Assembly (NCBI GenBank): GCA_964236445.1
Contig: CAXSDR010000083.1
Coordinates: 1-17,180, forward strand
Origin: CAXSDR01 sp964236445
GTDB taxonomy: Bacteria > Actinomycetota > Actinomycetes > Motilibacterales > Motilibacteraceae
Direction of reading: 5' to 3'
Length of the DNA: 17,180 nt
Below, piece after piece: positions 1-6,965 of this stretch (the stretch's first letter is position 1; each line of letters starts with the position of its first letter). Position numbers and translations under genes: made by a program. A model generated the notes under the pieces. The model was not told where the DNA came from. It saw only the letters and a program-made list of their open reading frames with translations, and ran no database searches.

Positions 1-223
1 CCTTGACCCCGACGACGATGCCCTGCTGGGTCACGCAGTCCTCGGTGACCTCGGCCTCGCGCATCGCCAGCGTGAGGAAATACTTCTTGCGGATCACCGG
101 CAGCACGAAGGCACCGTGCCCGGTGACGATGCGGAAGGGCAGCTTCGTCCCGTCGTGGTCCTTCTGCTTGCCACCCGACACCAGCATCGCTTGGTTGGGC
201 GCCGGGACGTGGTAGCCGAGCAT
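1..223 (-). CDS. Flotillin-like SPFH/band-7 protein (5' part, truncated by window edge)
   Basis: Only the first 74 codons are present and the rest lies beyond base 1. The protein begins MLGYHVPAPNQAMLVSGG and continues with GHGAFVLPVIRKKYFLTLAMREAEV and CVTQQGI, the typical start of actinobacterial flotillins, where the SPFH domain begins almost at once. Flotillins are membrane-associated scaffolds that form large oligomers and organise membrane microdomains. The start is well supported: an AGGAG ribosome site lies 5 bases before the ATG. The NfeD-like gene ends 29 bases upstream on the same strand, the classic NfeD-flotillin pairing, so the two are probably co-transcribed. No conclusion is possible about the missing C-terminal part. 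Confidence 0.85.
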   Translation of the reverse strand, partial: MLGYHVPAPNQAMLVSGGKQKDHDGTKLPFRIVTGHGAFVLPVIRKKYFLTLAMREAEVTEDCVTQQGIVVGVK

Positions 224-252
224 GTGCACTCCTCAGTCGATTCTGCGGAACC

Positions 253-543
253 CTAGCGGGAGCCGGTCGCCCAGTCAGGGGCGTCGGGCCACCCGATGAC
301 GTCGACGGCTCTCGCTGCCCTGGTGCGGATCGCCAGGACCGCTGCGCCCCGTTCGAGCACCGTGTCGCTGTAGGCGATGAAGAGCTCGATGCAGCCGTTG
401 AGCATGACCTCGACCTCACCGGGGCCGGCGTCGCCGCGTACGCGCGTCACGACCCGCCCCACGGTTCCGACGACGTCGCTGTGCACGCTCGTCACAGTAG
501 TTGCCGGATCGTGGTGCGGCAGGGTGAGCGACCCTTGTCGCAT
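253..543 (-). CDS. NfeD-like OB-fold protein next to flotillin
   Basis: From the ATG at 543 this encodes 96 residues. Residues about 24-88 (VGTVGRVVTRVRG, then GPGEVEV, FIAYSDT, and a final strand ending AVDVIGW) read as the small beta-barrel (OB fold) found at the C-terminus of NfeD proteins, partners of flotillins. There is no transmembrane segment, so this is the soluble stand-alone form rather than the long membrane-bound NfeD. The start is doubtful. The ATG shares bases with the start of the divergent methyltransferase, and neither ATG at 543 nor GTG at 495 has a ribosome site. GTG at 486 lies 7 bases downstream of a TACTGT -10-like element and would begin right at the OB domain (77 residues, leaderless). 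The OB-fold assignment is by pattern and neighbour. Confidence 0.68.
   Translation of the reverse strand: MRQGSLTLPHHDPATTVTSVHSDVVGTVGRVVTRVRGDAGPGEVEVMLNGCIELFIAYSDTVLERGAAVLAIRTRAARAVDVIGWPDAPDWATGSR
494..499 (-). promoter_or_regulatory. Possible -10 element for the NfeD-flotillin pair
   Basis: On the minus strand TACTGT fits the TANNNT actinobacterial -10 consensus. It ends 7 bases before a GTG codon (486-484) that is in frame with the NfeD-like protein. That spacing puts the expected transcription start on or next to the GTG, as in leaderless transcripts, which are common in actinobacteria. The -35 region is poor (CTGCCG about 17 bases further upstream). This is inference from spacing only. 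Confidence 0.25.
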
Positions 544-1351
544 GAAGTCCGGCCAGCGGGTCAATTCCAGCCACGACGCCCGGCTGCACGACTTCGTCGG
601 CCTGACCGACGTCGCCCTGCGCCGGCGCACCGAGATCGAGGACGGGCTGTTCGTCGCGGAGGGCGCCAAGGTCATCCGTCGAGCCGTCGCGGCCGGCTAT
701 GCGCCGCGCGCCTTCCTGCTCGAGGAGAAGTGGCTCGACGGACTCGGCGACGTGCTGGCGTCGTCCGGGGACGCACCCGTCTATCTCGCCGATGCCGAGG
801 TGCTGCGCGAGGTCACCGGCTATGGGGTGCACCGCGGCGCACTGGCGTCGATGCACCGTCGACCGCTGCCGTCGCCCGACGAACTCCTTGCGGGCAGCAA
901 CCGGATCGCGGTCGTCGAGGACCTCGTCGACGCGACGAACCTCGGAGCGGTGTTCCGCGGTGCGGCGGCGCTCGGCATCGAGGCGGTGCTCCTGACGCCG
1001 AGGTGCGCTGATCCGCTCTACCGACGGTCGGTGAAGGTGTCGATGGGCTCGGTGTTCAACGTGCCGTACGCGCGTTTCTCTGCGTGGCCGCAGTGCTTTT
1101 CGCAGATTCACGAAGCAGGCTTCACCCTGGTGGCCATGACACCGGCGGCGGGTTCCATGGACCTGCCCGAACTCCTGGTGCCCGCGCGCGCCGCTGTCCT
1201 GCTGGGCACCGAGGGTCCGGGGCTCAGCGACGAGGCGCTCGCGTCGGCCGACCTGCGCGTACGGATCCCGATGGACGCGGGCGTGGACTCGTTGAACATC
1301 GCTGCCGCCGCGGCAGTCGCGTTCTATGCGATGCGCTATCCGCGACGCTAG
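542..1351 (+). CDS. TrmH/SpoU family RNA 2'-O-methyltransferase (SPOUT class)
   Basis: The 269-residue protein has the three SpoU motifs in order: motif 1 VEDLVDATNLGAVFRGAAALG (residues 125-145, with conserved N133 and R139), motif 2 LLGTEGPGLSDEAL (220-233), and motif 3 IPMDAGVDSLNIAAAAAVAFY (242-262), which forms the SAM-binding trefoil knot. The N-terminus (about 20-110, including GLFVAEGAKVIRRA) is the usual L30e-like substrate-binding domain. Such enzymes transfer methyl from S-adenosylmethionine to a ribose 2'-OH in tRNA or rRNA; the target base cannot be told from sequence. The ATG start fits the family's length; a GGTGAG lies 13 bases upstream, a rather long spacing. GTG at 524 would add six residues. 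Convergent with the small membrane protein 11 bases downstream. Confidence 0.9.
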   Translation: MKSGQRVNSSHDARLHDFVGLTDVALRRRTEIEDGLFVAEGAKVIRRAVAAGYAPRAFLLEEKWLDGLGDVLASSGDAPVYLADAEVLREVTGYGVHRGALASMHRRPLPSPDELLAGSNRIAVVEDLVDATNLGAVFRGAAALGIEAVLLTPRCADPLYRRSVKVSMGSVFNVPYARFSAWPQCFSQIHEAGFTLVAMTPAAGSMDLPELLVPARAAVLLGTEGPGLSDEALASADLRVRIPMDAGVDSLNIAAAAAVAFYAMRYPRR

Positions 1352-1362
1352 CGGCCTTGGCG

Positions 1363-1599
1363 CTACAGATCTCTCGCACGCAGGACGGCCCACACGATGA
1401 AGGCCAGGCCGAGCAGCGCGCTCAGACCGACGATCAGCACGGCCGCACCGCGTGACCAGAACGACGCACCGGGGACGTCCGGCTGGCGGTAGGCGACGCC
1501 GCCAGCCCCGCTCTCGCTGCCCTCGGCCGGGGGCGTCTCGCCCGGCGGGACACCTCCGCCAGGCTCGAGTCCGCCGGCCCCGCTCGTGCTCTCGCTCAT
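1363..1599 (-). CDS. Small single-pass membrane protein, unknown function
   Basis: I do not recognise a family. The 78 residues split into a Gly/Pro/Ser/Glu-rich, probably disordered N-terminal half (1-48), and one strong hydrophobic helix (about 51-73, rich in Val, Leu, Ile and Ala), followed by RARDL. The topology is that of a tail-anchored protein with the low-complexity part on one side of the membrane. The start lacks a clear ribosome site. Coding support comes from the coherent membrane helix with a positive C-terminal flank and from good use of G/C in third positions. It converges on the RNA methyltransferase and diverges from the DUF6328-type gene across a 72-base gap that must hold both promoters. 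Confidence 0.6.
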   Translation of the reverse strand: MSESTSGAGGLEPGGGVPPGETPPAEGSESGAGGVAYRQPDVPGASFWSRGAAVLIVGLSALLGLAFIVWAVLRARDL

Positions 1600-1671
1600 G
1601 CGCGAGGGCTACCCGGGGGCCCTGCTGCGAAACTGGCGCCGACAGCGCAGGACCGACGGCAGGGACATGAC

Positions 1672-2202
1672 ATGGCGGGCATCCATCGCGGCATTGCAGC
1701 GGGGGCGCCCGGCCGCGACGAGACGCCTGCGGAGCGGCTCGACCGCAATCTCGAAGAACTGCTGCAGGAGCTGCGCGTCGCGCAGAACGGTGTGCAGATC
1801 CTCTTCGCCTTCCTGTTGACGATGCCGTTCCAGCAGCGCTTCGCCGGGCTCTCGTCTTTCGAGCGCGACCTCTATGTCGTGACGTTGGTGCTCTCCGCGT
1901 TGGCGGTGACTCTGCTCATCGCACCGGTGAGCTTTCACCGCATCGTGTTCCGCCTGGGGCTCAAGGGTCCGCTTGTGGAGGCGGCTGACCTGTTGGCGAA
2001 GCTGGGCCTGCTCGCCCTCGCGGCTTCCATGACCTGCGCCGTGCTGCTCGTGCTCGACGTCGTCCTGCACTCGTGGGTCGCCTGGGCGCTGTCGGCGTTG
2101 GCGGCCTGCTGGTTCGCCGGCTTCTGGTATTCGTGGCCGCTGACCGTGCGTGCCCGCGCCCGCCGCCACGGCGTCGAAGCGGCAGACCTCTCCGGCGCCT
2201 GA
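1672..2202 (+). CDS. DUF6328-type four-helix membrane protein
   Basis: A 176-residue protein with the signature ETPAERLDRNLEELLQELRV (residues 17-36), VQILFAFLLTMPFQQRF (41-57) and LLIAPVSFHRIVFR (81-94), which I recognise as the DUF6328 family common in actinobacteria. Four hydrophobic helices are visible at about 41-53, 67-87, 108-130 and 134-155, followed by a basic tail. No catalytic residues are evident and the biochemical role is unknown. The start is supported by an AGGGAC sequence 5 bases before the ATG. The gene is monocistronic here and converges on the epimerase-like gene with only 21 bases between the two stops; I see no clear terminator in that gap. Confidence 0.82.
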   Translation: MAGIHRGIAAGAPGRDETPAERLDRNLEELLQELRVAQNGVQILFAFLLTMPFQQRFAGLSSFERDLYVVTLVLSALAVTLLIAPVSFHRIVFRLGLKGPLVEAADLLAKLGLLALAASMTCAVLLVLDVVLHSWVAWALSALAACWFAGFWYSWPLTVRARARRHGVEAADLSGA

Positions 2203-2223
2203 CGACCGCTTGTGCTCACCTCG

Positions 2224-3267
2224 TCAGCGTGGCGCGAGCACCGGCGCGGCGGTTCCCTGCCCTTGCGCCATGGCCCGCACCAGCTCGGTGAGCGCGTCCT
2301 CGACCGTGCGCGTCGGCTCCCAGCCGAGCTCCGTGCGGGCCTTCGTGGTGTCGAGCAGCGGCAGACATCTCGCGAGGTCGAGCCACCCCTCGTCCGTCGG
2401 CTGCAGGTGCGCGCGCCACGACAGGGCCACCGTGGCGCGCAGGACGGCGAAGGGCAGCGGCAGCCGCCTGGCGTCGAACGCGTCAGCGATACGCGCGGGG
2501 GTCAGCGCGTCGGTCGCGGCGAAGTTGAACGCGCCCGGGCTCCGACGCTCGATCAGGGCGACGATGCCGGCCGCGAGGTCGTCGGCATGGACGGCGCTCG
2601 CGATCATGCTGGCGGGCACGGGCAGCACGGGCAGCGCGCGCACCAGGCCGAGAGCACGCGCCCACGGACCGAGGAAGTAGCGCCCGATCTCGGCACCGGC
2701 GGACCCCTGCAGCACCAGGCCGGGGCGGAGCCGGGTGATGACCGGGCCGCCCGCCGCCTCGGCCGCGTCGAGCAGCCGCTCGACGGCCACCTTGTGCCTG
2801 CTGTAGCCGGACGTCGCGATGCCGGTGGTCGGCCAGTGCTCGTCGGCCGTCGGCTTTGCCGCCTCGTCCGATGCGGGCTCGGCGACCGGGCCGTAGGCGC
2901 CGACGGACGAGGCCTGGATCACCTGGGCGGCACCGGCCTGCCGGGCGGCGGCGAGGGCACGAGCCGTGCCGTCGATGTTGGTGCGGGCCAGGACCTGCTC
3001 GTGGCGGCCCGGCTGGATCGCCCAGGCCAGATTGACCACGGCGTCAGCACCCACCATGAGCTGGTGCAGCGGATAGGCCGACGAGGCCGACGCGATGTCC
3101 GCGGAGGTCCAGCTCGCCATGTCATAGGGCTCGACGGCAGCGTCCGCCGCGGTCACCGGTGGCCGGCGGGCCACCCCTAGAACCTGCCAGTCGGGGTGCG
3201 TCGCGCGCAGGGCCCGCAGGAGGGCGGTTCCCACGTTGCCGGTGCCGCCCAGGATCACGACCCGCAT
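2224..3267 (-). CDS. NAD-dependent epimerase/dehydratase (extended SDR)
   Basis: The 347-residue protein has the N-terminal Rossmann glycine motif GGTGNVG (residues 7-13), a conserved SSVGAYG (120-126), and the catalytic YSRHK pair (Y155, K159) of short-chain dehydrogenases. The C-terminal motifs RPGLVLQG and HADDLAAGI are typical of extended SDRs that act on nucleotide sugars or similar substrates; the exact substrate cannot be deduced. It follows the DUF6158-type gene with only 2 bases between stop and ATG and has no good ribosome site of its own, so translation is probably coupled. It lies near the heptose operon but on the opposite strand. It is not a convincing HldD by motif, though that possibility deserves a check because HldD is missing from the operon. 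Confidence 0.85.
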   Translation of the reverse strand: MRVVILGGTGNVGTALLRALRATHPDWQVLGVARRPPVTAADAAVEPYDMASWTSADIASASSAYPLHQLMVGADAVVNLAWAIQPGRHEQVLARTNIDGTARALAAARQAGAAQVIQASSVGAYGPVAEPASDEAAKPTADEHWPTTGIATSGYSRHKVAVERLLDAAEAAGGPVITRLRPGLVLQGSAGAEIGRYFLGPWARALGLVRALPVLPVPASMIASAVHADDLAAGIVALIERRSPGAFNFAATDALTPARIADAFDARRLPLPFAVLRATVALSWRAHLQPTDEGWLDLARCLPLLDTTKARTELGWEPTRTVEDALTELVRAMAQGQGTAAPVLAPR

Positions 3268-3269
3268 GC

Positions 3270-3497
3270 TCAGTCGGCCGTACGCGCTCGGGCGCCGCTG
3301 CGCAGCCGCTGCGGGTCGATCTCGCGCCCGGGGTGGCGCGCGAGGTATTCGTCCTCCAGCTCGCGGGTGCGGATGGTGTGCGCCGCCAGGGCGTCATCGG
3401 ACCCATGGCGAAGCGTCTCCGTGCGGGTCTCGTGCAGGTGCCCCAGCTCGCGCAGCAGATCTTCCTCGGACAGGGCCTCGCTCGGCTGGTGCGCCAT
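3270..3497 (-). CDS. DUF6158-type small protein
   Basis: This encodes 75 hydrophilic residues. The pattern LSEEDLLRELGHLHETRTETLRHG (residues 9-32), then HTIRTRELEDEYLARHP and a closing REIDPQRLR, matches the small actinobacterial family I know as DUF6158. It is strongly helical and charged with no membrane segment, so it is cytoplasmic; its function is unknown. The ATG is preceded by GGAG with 7 bases of spacing. It is the first gene of a two-gene minus-strand unit with the epimerase-like gene and diverges from the heptose operon across a 271-base control region. Confidence 0.75.
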   Translation of the reverse strand: MAHQPSEALSEEDLLRELGHLHETRTETLRHGSDDALAAHTIRTRELEDEYLARHPGREIDPQRLRSGARARTAD

Positions 3498-3768
3498 CGC
3501 GAATCTCCTCGGTGTGTGTCTTTCCAGGTCGGAGCCGGCCTACCCACCAGACAAGGCTCTGACCATGTCCGGCCCGTCACGGTCCGGCGCGGCCCGCCCC
3601 GGGCTCAGACCGAGCGACGAGCCGAACGGCTCGAGATGCGGGCAGCCCCGGAGAAGTCCAAGATCGGTTTGAGCCGGTTCGTCGCTTGGGCATGGCTCGT
3701 GGGGGAGCAGCTTGCGCATCGAGGCTCTCCACGCGAAAACACACCTCTCTCTGGACCCCGGAGTGGTT
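3498..3768. other. Divergent control region between the DUF6158-type gene and the heptose operon
   Basis: This 271-base stretch must carry the promoter of the nine-gene operon and that of the minus-strand pair. I find no convincing -35/-10 pair in either direction. It holds one perfect inverted repeat (3618-3633) and, near 3700-3707, a G-rich GGGGGAG followed by an in-frame TTG at 3712 that could extend the carbamoyltransferase by 19 residues. No conserved coding sequence is seen. Confidence 0.5.
3618..3633. repeat. Short inverted repeat in the operon leader
   Basis: CGAGCC-GAAC-GGCTCG is a perfect 6-base stem with a 4-base loop, about 135 bases before the carbamoyltransferase ATG. It could be an operator half-site pair or an RNA hairpin, but short stems of this kind arise often by chance in GC-rich DNA. 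Confidence 0.3.
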
Positions 3769-5418
3769 ATGCGAGTGCTCGGGATCAACGCTGTCTTCCA
3801 CGACCCTGCGGCGGCTCTGGTCGTCGACGGCCGTGTCGTGGCCGCCGCAGAGGAGGAGCGGTTCACCCGGCGCAAGCACGGGCACGCGAACAACGCCTTC
3901 GCTGCCTGGGAGCTGCCCGAGCACGCGATGCGGTGGTGCCTGGCCAAGGCAGGGATCGAGGCGAGCGACCTCGATGCGGTCGCCTACTCCTTCGACCCGG
4001 CGCTTTGCAACATCGACGAGCGGGCGGCCGGCGACCCGTGGGAGTGGCTGCGCGTGCGCTACGCGGAGCGGGCCCCGCAGTTTCTCGCCAGCGCCCTGCC
4101 GGGGCTCGACCCCGCCATCGTGCGCTTCGTCCCGCACCACGTCGCGCACGCGGCCAGCGCGGGTCTCGGTGGTCCCGACCGCGACGCGGCCGTGCTCGTG
4201 CTCGACGGCCGCGGCGAAGCCGCCAGCGGCCTCGTCGGGCGCTATGTCGACGGGAGCCTCGATGTCTTCCACACGCAGTCGCTGCCGCACTCGCTGGGCC
4301 TGCTCTACGAGGACCTGACCGCTCACCTCGGCTTCCACCGCAGCAGCGACGAATACAAGGTCATGGCCCTGGCGTCCTACGGCCGGCCCCGCTTCCTGCC
4401 GGAGCTACGCGAGCTGGTGCGCACGACCGGGGACGGCGGTTTCGTCACCGAGGCGGTCGACTGGGCGTCGCTCGCCAAGGCGCGTCGCGATGGCGAGGAG
4501 TTCAGCCCCGAGTCGGCCGATCTCGCCGCCAGCGTGCAGACCCGACTCGAAGAGGTGCTCCTCGAGCTCGCCGGGTGGCTCCACGACCGCACGGGTGCTC
4601 GCACGCTGGCCATGGCCGGTGGTGTGGCGCTCAACTGTGTGGCGAACAGCCGTATCTACGACGAGACGCCCTTCGAGCAGGTGTGGGTGCAACCGGCCGC
4701 CGGCGATGCGGGCACCGCGCTCGGCGCCGCCCTGGCGGTCGCGCACGACCTGGGGGAACACACCTCCCCGATGGGCAGCCCCGCACTGGGGCGCAGCTGG
4801 GACGACGCCGAGCTGGAGCGGGTCCTGCGGACCGCCAAGGTGCCCTACGAGCGACCTGCCGACGTCGCCGAGACCGTGGCCGAGGTCCTGGCCTGCGACG
4901 GCGTCGTCGCGTGGTTCCAAGGTCCGGCCGAATACGGGCCGCGCGCCCTGGGGCATCGCAGCCTGCTGGCTCACCCCGGCAGCCTCGGCAACGTCGAGCG
5001 GCTCAACGACGTCAAGGGTCGCGAGCAGTTCCGCCCCGTGGCGCCCATGGTCCTCGCAGCCCGTGCCGCCGAGATCTTCACCCGCGGCCCCCTGCCGAGC
5101 CCCTACATGCTCTTCGTGCACGACGTGGAAGACAGCTGGCGCGACCGGATCCCTGCGGTTGTCCACGTGGACGGGACTGCGCGCGCGCAGACCGTCGATC
5201 CGGTGGACGAGCCGCTCGTCGCCCGGATGCTCGAGGCCTTCGCAGCCCGCACCGGCCTACCCTGCGTCGTCAACACCAGCCTCAACACCGCAGGCCGCCC
5301 GATGGTCGACAGCCCGCAGGATGCGCTCGAGCTGTTCGGCGGCGCGCCTGTCGACCTGCTCGCGCTCGGTCCGTTCGTGGTGCGCCGGGCACGCCCCACC
5401 GCCGGGGAGCCGGCGTGA
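3769..5418 (+). CDS. NodU/CmcH/TobZ-type O-carbamoyltransferase
   Basis: The 549-residue protein starts MRVLGINAVFHDPAAAL, the standard start of carbamoyltransferases. It contains PHHVAHAAS (residues 122-130, the metal-binding histidine motif), LVLDGRGE (143-150), GGVALNCVANS (284-294) with the nucleotide-binding AAGDAGTALGAA (310-321), GPRALGHRS (390-398) and NTSLN (502-506). Family members make carbamoyl-adenylate from carbamoyl phosphate and ATP and transfer the carbamoyl group to a hydroxyl, for example of a sugar (NodU, TobZ). The length is normal and no key motif is missing. GGAG sits 5 bases before the ATG. As first gene of the operon, its likely substrate is a sugar of the heptose-containing product. 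The stop overlaps the next start (GTGA). Confidence 0.93.
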   Translation: MRVLGINAVFHDPAAALVVDGRVVAAAEEERFTRRKHGHANNAFAAWELPEHAMRWCLAKAGIEASDLDAVAYSFDPALCNIDERAAGDPWEWLRVRYAERAPQFLASALPGLDPAIVRFVPHHVAHAASAGLGGPDRDAAVLVLDGRGEAASGLVGRYVDGSLDVFHTQSLPHSLGLLYEDLTAHLGFHRSSDEYKVMALASYGRPRFLPELRELVRTTGDGGFVTEAVDWASLAKARRDGEEFSPESADLAASVQTRLEEVLLELAGWLHDRTGARTLAMAGGVALNCVANSRIYDETPFEQVWVQPAAGDAGTALGAALAVAHDLGEHTSPMGSPALGRSWDDAELERVLRTAKVPYERPADVAETVAEVLACDGVVAWFQGPAEYGPRALGHRSLLAHPGSLGNVERLNDVKGREQFRPVAPMVLAARAAEIFTRGPLPSPYMLFVHDVEDSWRDRIPAVVHVDGTARAQTVDPVDEPLVARMLEAFAARTGLPCVVNTSLNTAGRPMVDSPQDALELFGGAPVDLLALGPFVVRRARPTAGEPA

Positions 5419-6965
5419 GCGACGCCCTCTCCTACGCCGTCGTCGTCCCTACGCTCGGACGGGCGACGCTGCGCGCCCTGCTCGCTGCCCTCGTCGAGTG
5501 CGCCGGTCCGCGCCCCGAGCTCCTCGTGCTCGTCGACGACCGGCCTGAGCCACACGCCGACAACGCCGACCTGCAGTCGGCCCGCCGGCTCTGCGAGGCG
5601 TACGCGCCGGTGCTGGTGCTCGCCGGTGGGGGCCGGGGCCCGGCCTCGGCCCGCAACATCGGGTGGCGAGCGGTGGCCCGCGACGTCGCATGGGTCGCTT
5701 TCCTCGACGACGACGTGGTCCCGGCGCACGACTGGGCCCAGCGGCTCGCGGACGACCTCGGCGGGGTGACGGACAACGTCGCGGGAAGCCAGGGACGCGT
5801 CGTCGTCCCGCTGCCGGGTGACCGGCGTCCCACCGACGCCGAGCGGGTCACCGCTGGGCTGGCCCACGGGCGCTGGATCACCGCCGACATGGCCTACCGA
5901 CGTGAGGCGCTCGACGCGGTCGGCGGCTTCGACGAGCGGTTCCCCCGGGCCTACCGCGAGGACGCCGACCTCGCGCTGCGCGTCGAGACCACGGTCGGTC
6001 GGCTCGTGCTCGGGACCCGCTCGGTGACGCACCCGGCGCGCGACGTGCCGTGGTGGCACAGCGTCCGCGTCCAGGCGGGCAACGCCGACGACGTGCTCAT
6101 GGCGCGCATGCACGGTCCCGAGTGGCGCGAGCGGGCCGACGTGCCGCCCGGTCGCCGCCCGCGCCACGTCGTCACCGTCGCCTCGGCCGGCGCTGCGATC
6201 GCCCTGCTCGCGGTGGGGCGCATGCGTCCGGCGTCGGTGGCGGCCCTGACGTGGGCCGGGCTGACCGCGGAGTTCGCCTGGGCCCGCATCGCGCCTGGTC
6301 CGCGTACGGCGCGCGAGGTCGCCCGGATGCTCAGCACCTCGGTTGTCATCCCGTTCTCGGCCACGGCGCACTACGCCGGCGGCCTCCGTCGGTGGCGGGC
6401 CTCACCACCGTGGCAGGTGCCGCCGGCGGCGGTGCTGTTCGACCGTGACGGCACGTTGGTCCACGATGTCGCCTACAACGGCGACCCGGCGCTCGTCCGG
6501 CTCACGCCCGGGGCGCGGGAAGCCGTCCAGCGCGTACGCCGCCTGGGCATCCCCGTCGGCCTGGTGACCAACCAGAGCGGAATCGCGCGCGGGCTGCTCG
6601 AGCCCGCGCAGGTCGACGCGGTCAACGCACGTCTCGCCGAGCTGGTAGGCGGTTTCGACACGGTCCAGATCTGCCCCCACGGCGAGGGCGAGGGCTGCGC
6701 CTGCCGCAAGCCCGCGCCGGGCATGGTCCACCGCGCGGCCGCAGCGCTCGGCGTGCCGGTCGAGCGGGTAGCCGTCGTGGGTGACATCGGCGCCGATGTC
6801 GCAGCCGCCCGCGCTGCCGGCGCGCGCGGCGTGCTGGTCCCGACCGCCACCACCCGGGCCGAGGAGATCAGCGAGGCAGCAGCGCTGTCGCAGGTCGCTC
6901 CGGACCTCGCCGGGGCGATGGACCTGCTCCTGGGTGCCGGCAACCCCGGCCCGGTGACCCGATGA
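5415..6965 (+). CDS. Fusion: GT2 glycosyltransferase + GmhB-like HAD phosphatase
   Basis: The 516-residue protein joins two enzymes. Residues 1-240 are a GT-A glycosyltransferase (family 2): VVVPTLGR start, RGPASARNIG (74-83), the metal-binding LDDD (97-100), ADMAYRREALDAVGGFDERF (157-176) and the acidic pair E182/D183. Two hydrophobic stretches (about 251-269 and 272-290) could touch the membrane. Residues 337-505 are a HAD-IIIA phosphatase like D-glycero-D-manno-heptose 1,7-bisphosphate 7-phosphatase: FDRDGTL (D343 nucleophile, D345), TNQSG (385-389), zinc loop C420-x-H422...C428-x-C430, RKPAPGM, and GDIGAD (D457). The phosphatase half would remove the 7-phosphate after the HldE kinase acts. 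The GTG start overlaps the previous stop; the stop overlaps the next ATG (ATGA). Confidence 0.92.
   Translation: MSDALSYAVVVPTLGRATLRALLAALVECAGPRPELLVLVDDRPEPHADNADLQSARRLCEAYAPVLVLAGGGRGPASARNIGWRAVARDVAWVAFLDDDVVPAHDWAQRLADDLGGVTDNVAGSQGRVVVPLPGDRRPTDAERVTAGLAHGRWITADMAYRREALDAVGGFDERFPRAYREDADLALRVETTVGRLVLGTRSVTHPARDVPWWHSVRVQAGNADDVLMARMHGPEWRERADVPPGRRPRHVVTVASAGAAIALLAVGRMRPASVAALTWAGLTAEFAWARIAPGPRTAREVARMLSTSVVIPFSATAHYAGGLRRWRASPPWQVPPAAVLFDRDGTLVHDVAYNGDPALVRLTPGAREAVQRVRRLGIPVGLVTNQSGIARGLLEPAQVDAVNARLAELVGGFDTVQICPHGEGEGCACRKPAPGMVHRAAAALGVPVERVAVVGDIGADVAAARAAGARGVLVPTATTRAEEISEAAALSQVAPDLAGAMDLLLGAGNPGPVTR

Noticed and set aside
3712..3768. Alternative TTG start for the carbamoyltransferase, with GGGGGAG 4 bases upstream
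   Set aside because: The family begins at MRVLGIN, and the ATG at 3769 has its own GGAG site; the 19 extra residues do not resemble family members.
3159..5414. Very long open stretch in the plus strand, in frame with and upstream of the GT2-GmhB fusion
   Set aside because: It overlaps the carbamoyltransferase in another frame; its translation is Arg/Ala/Gly-rich with no family motif. The open frame is an effect of the high GC content, and the real start is the GTG at 5415.
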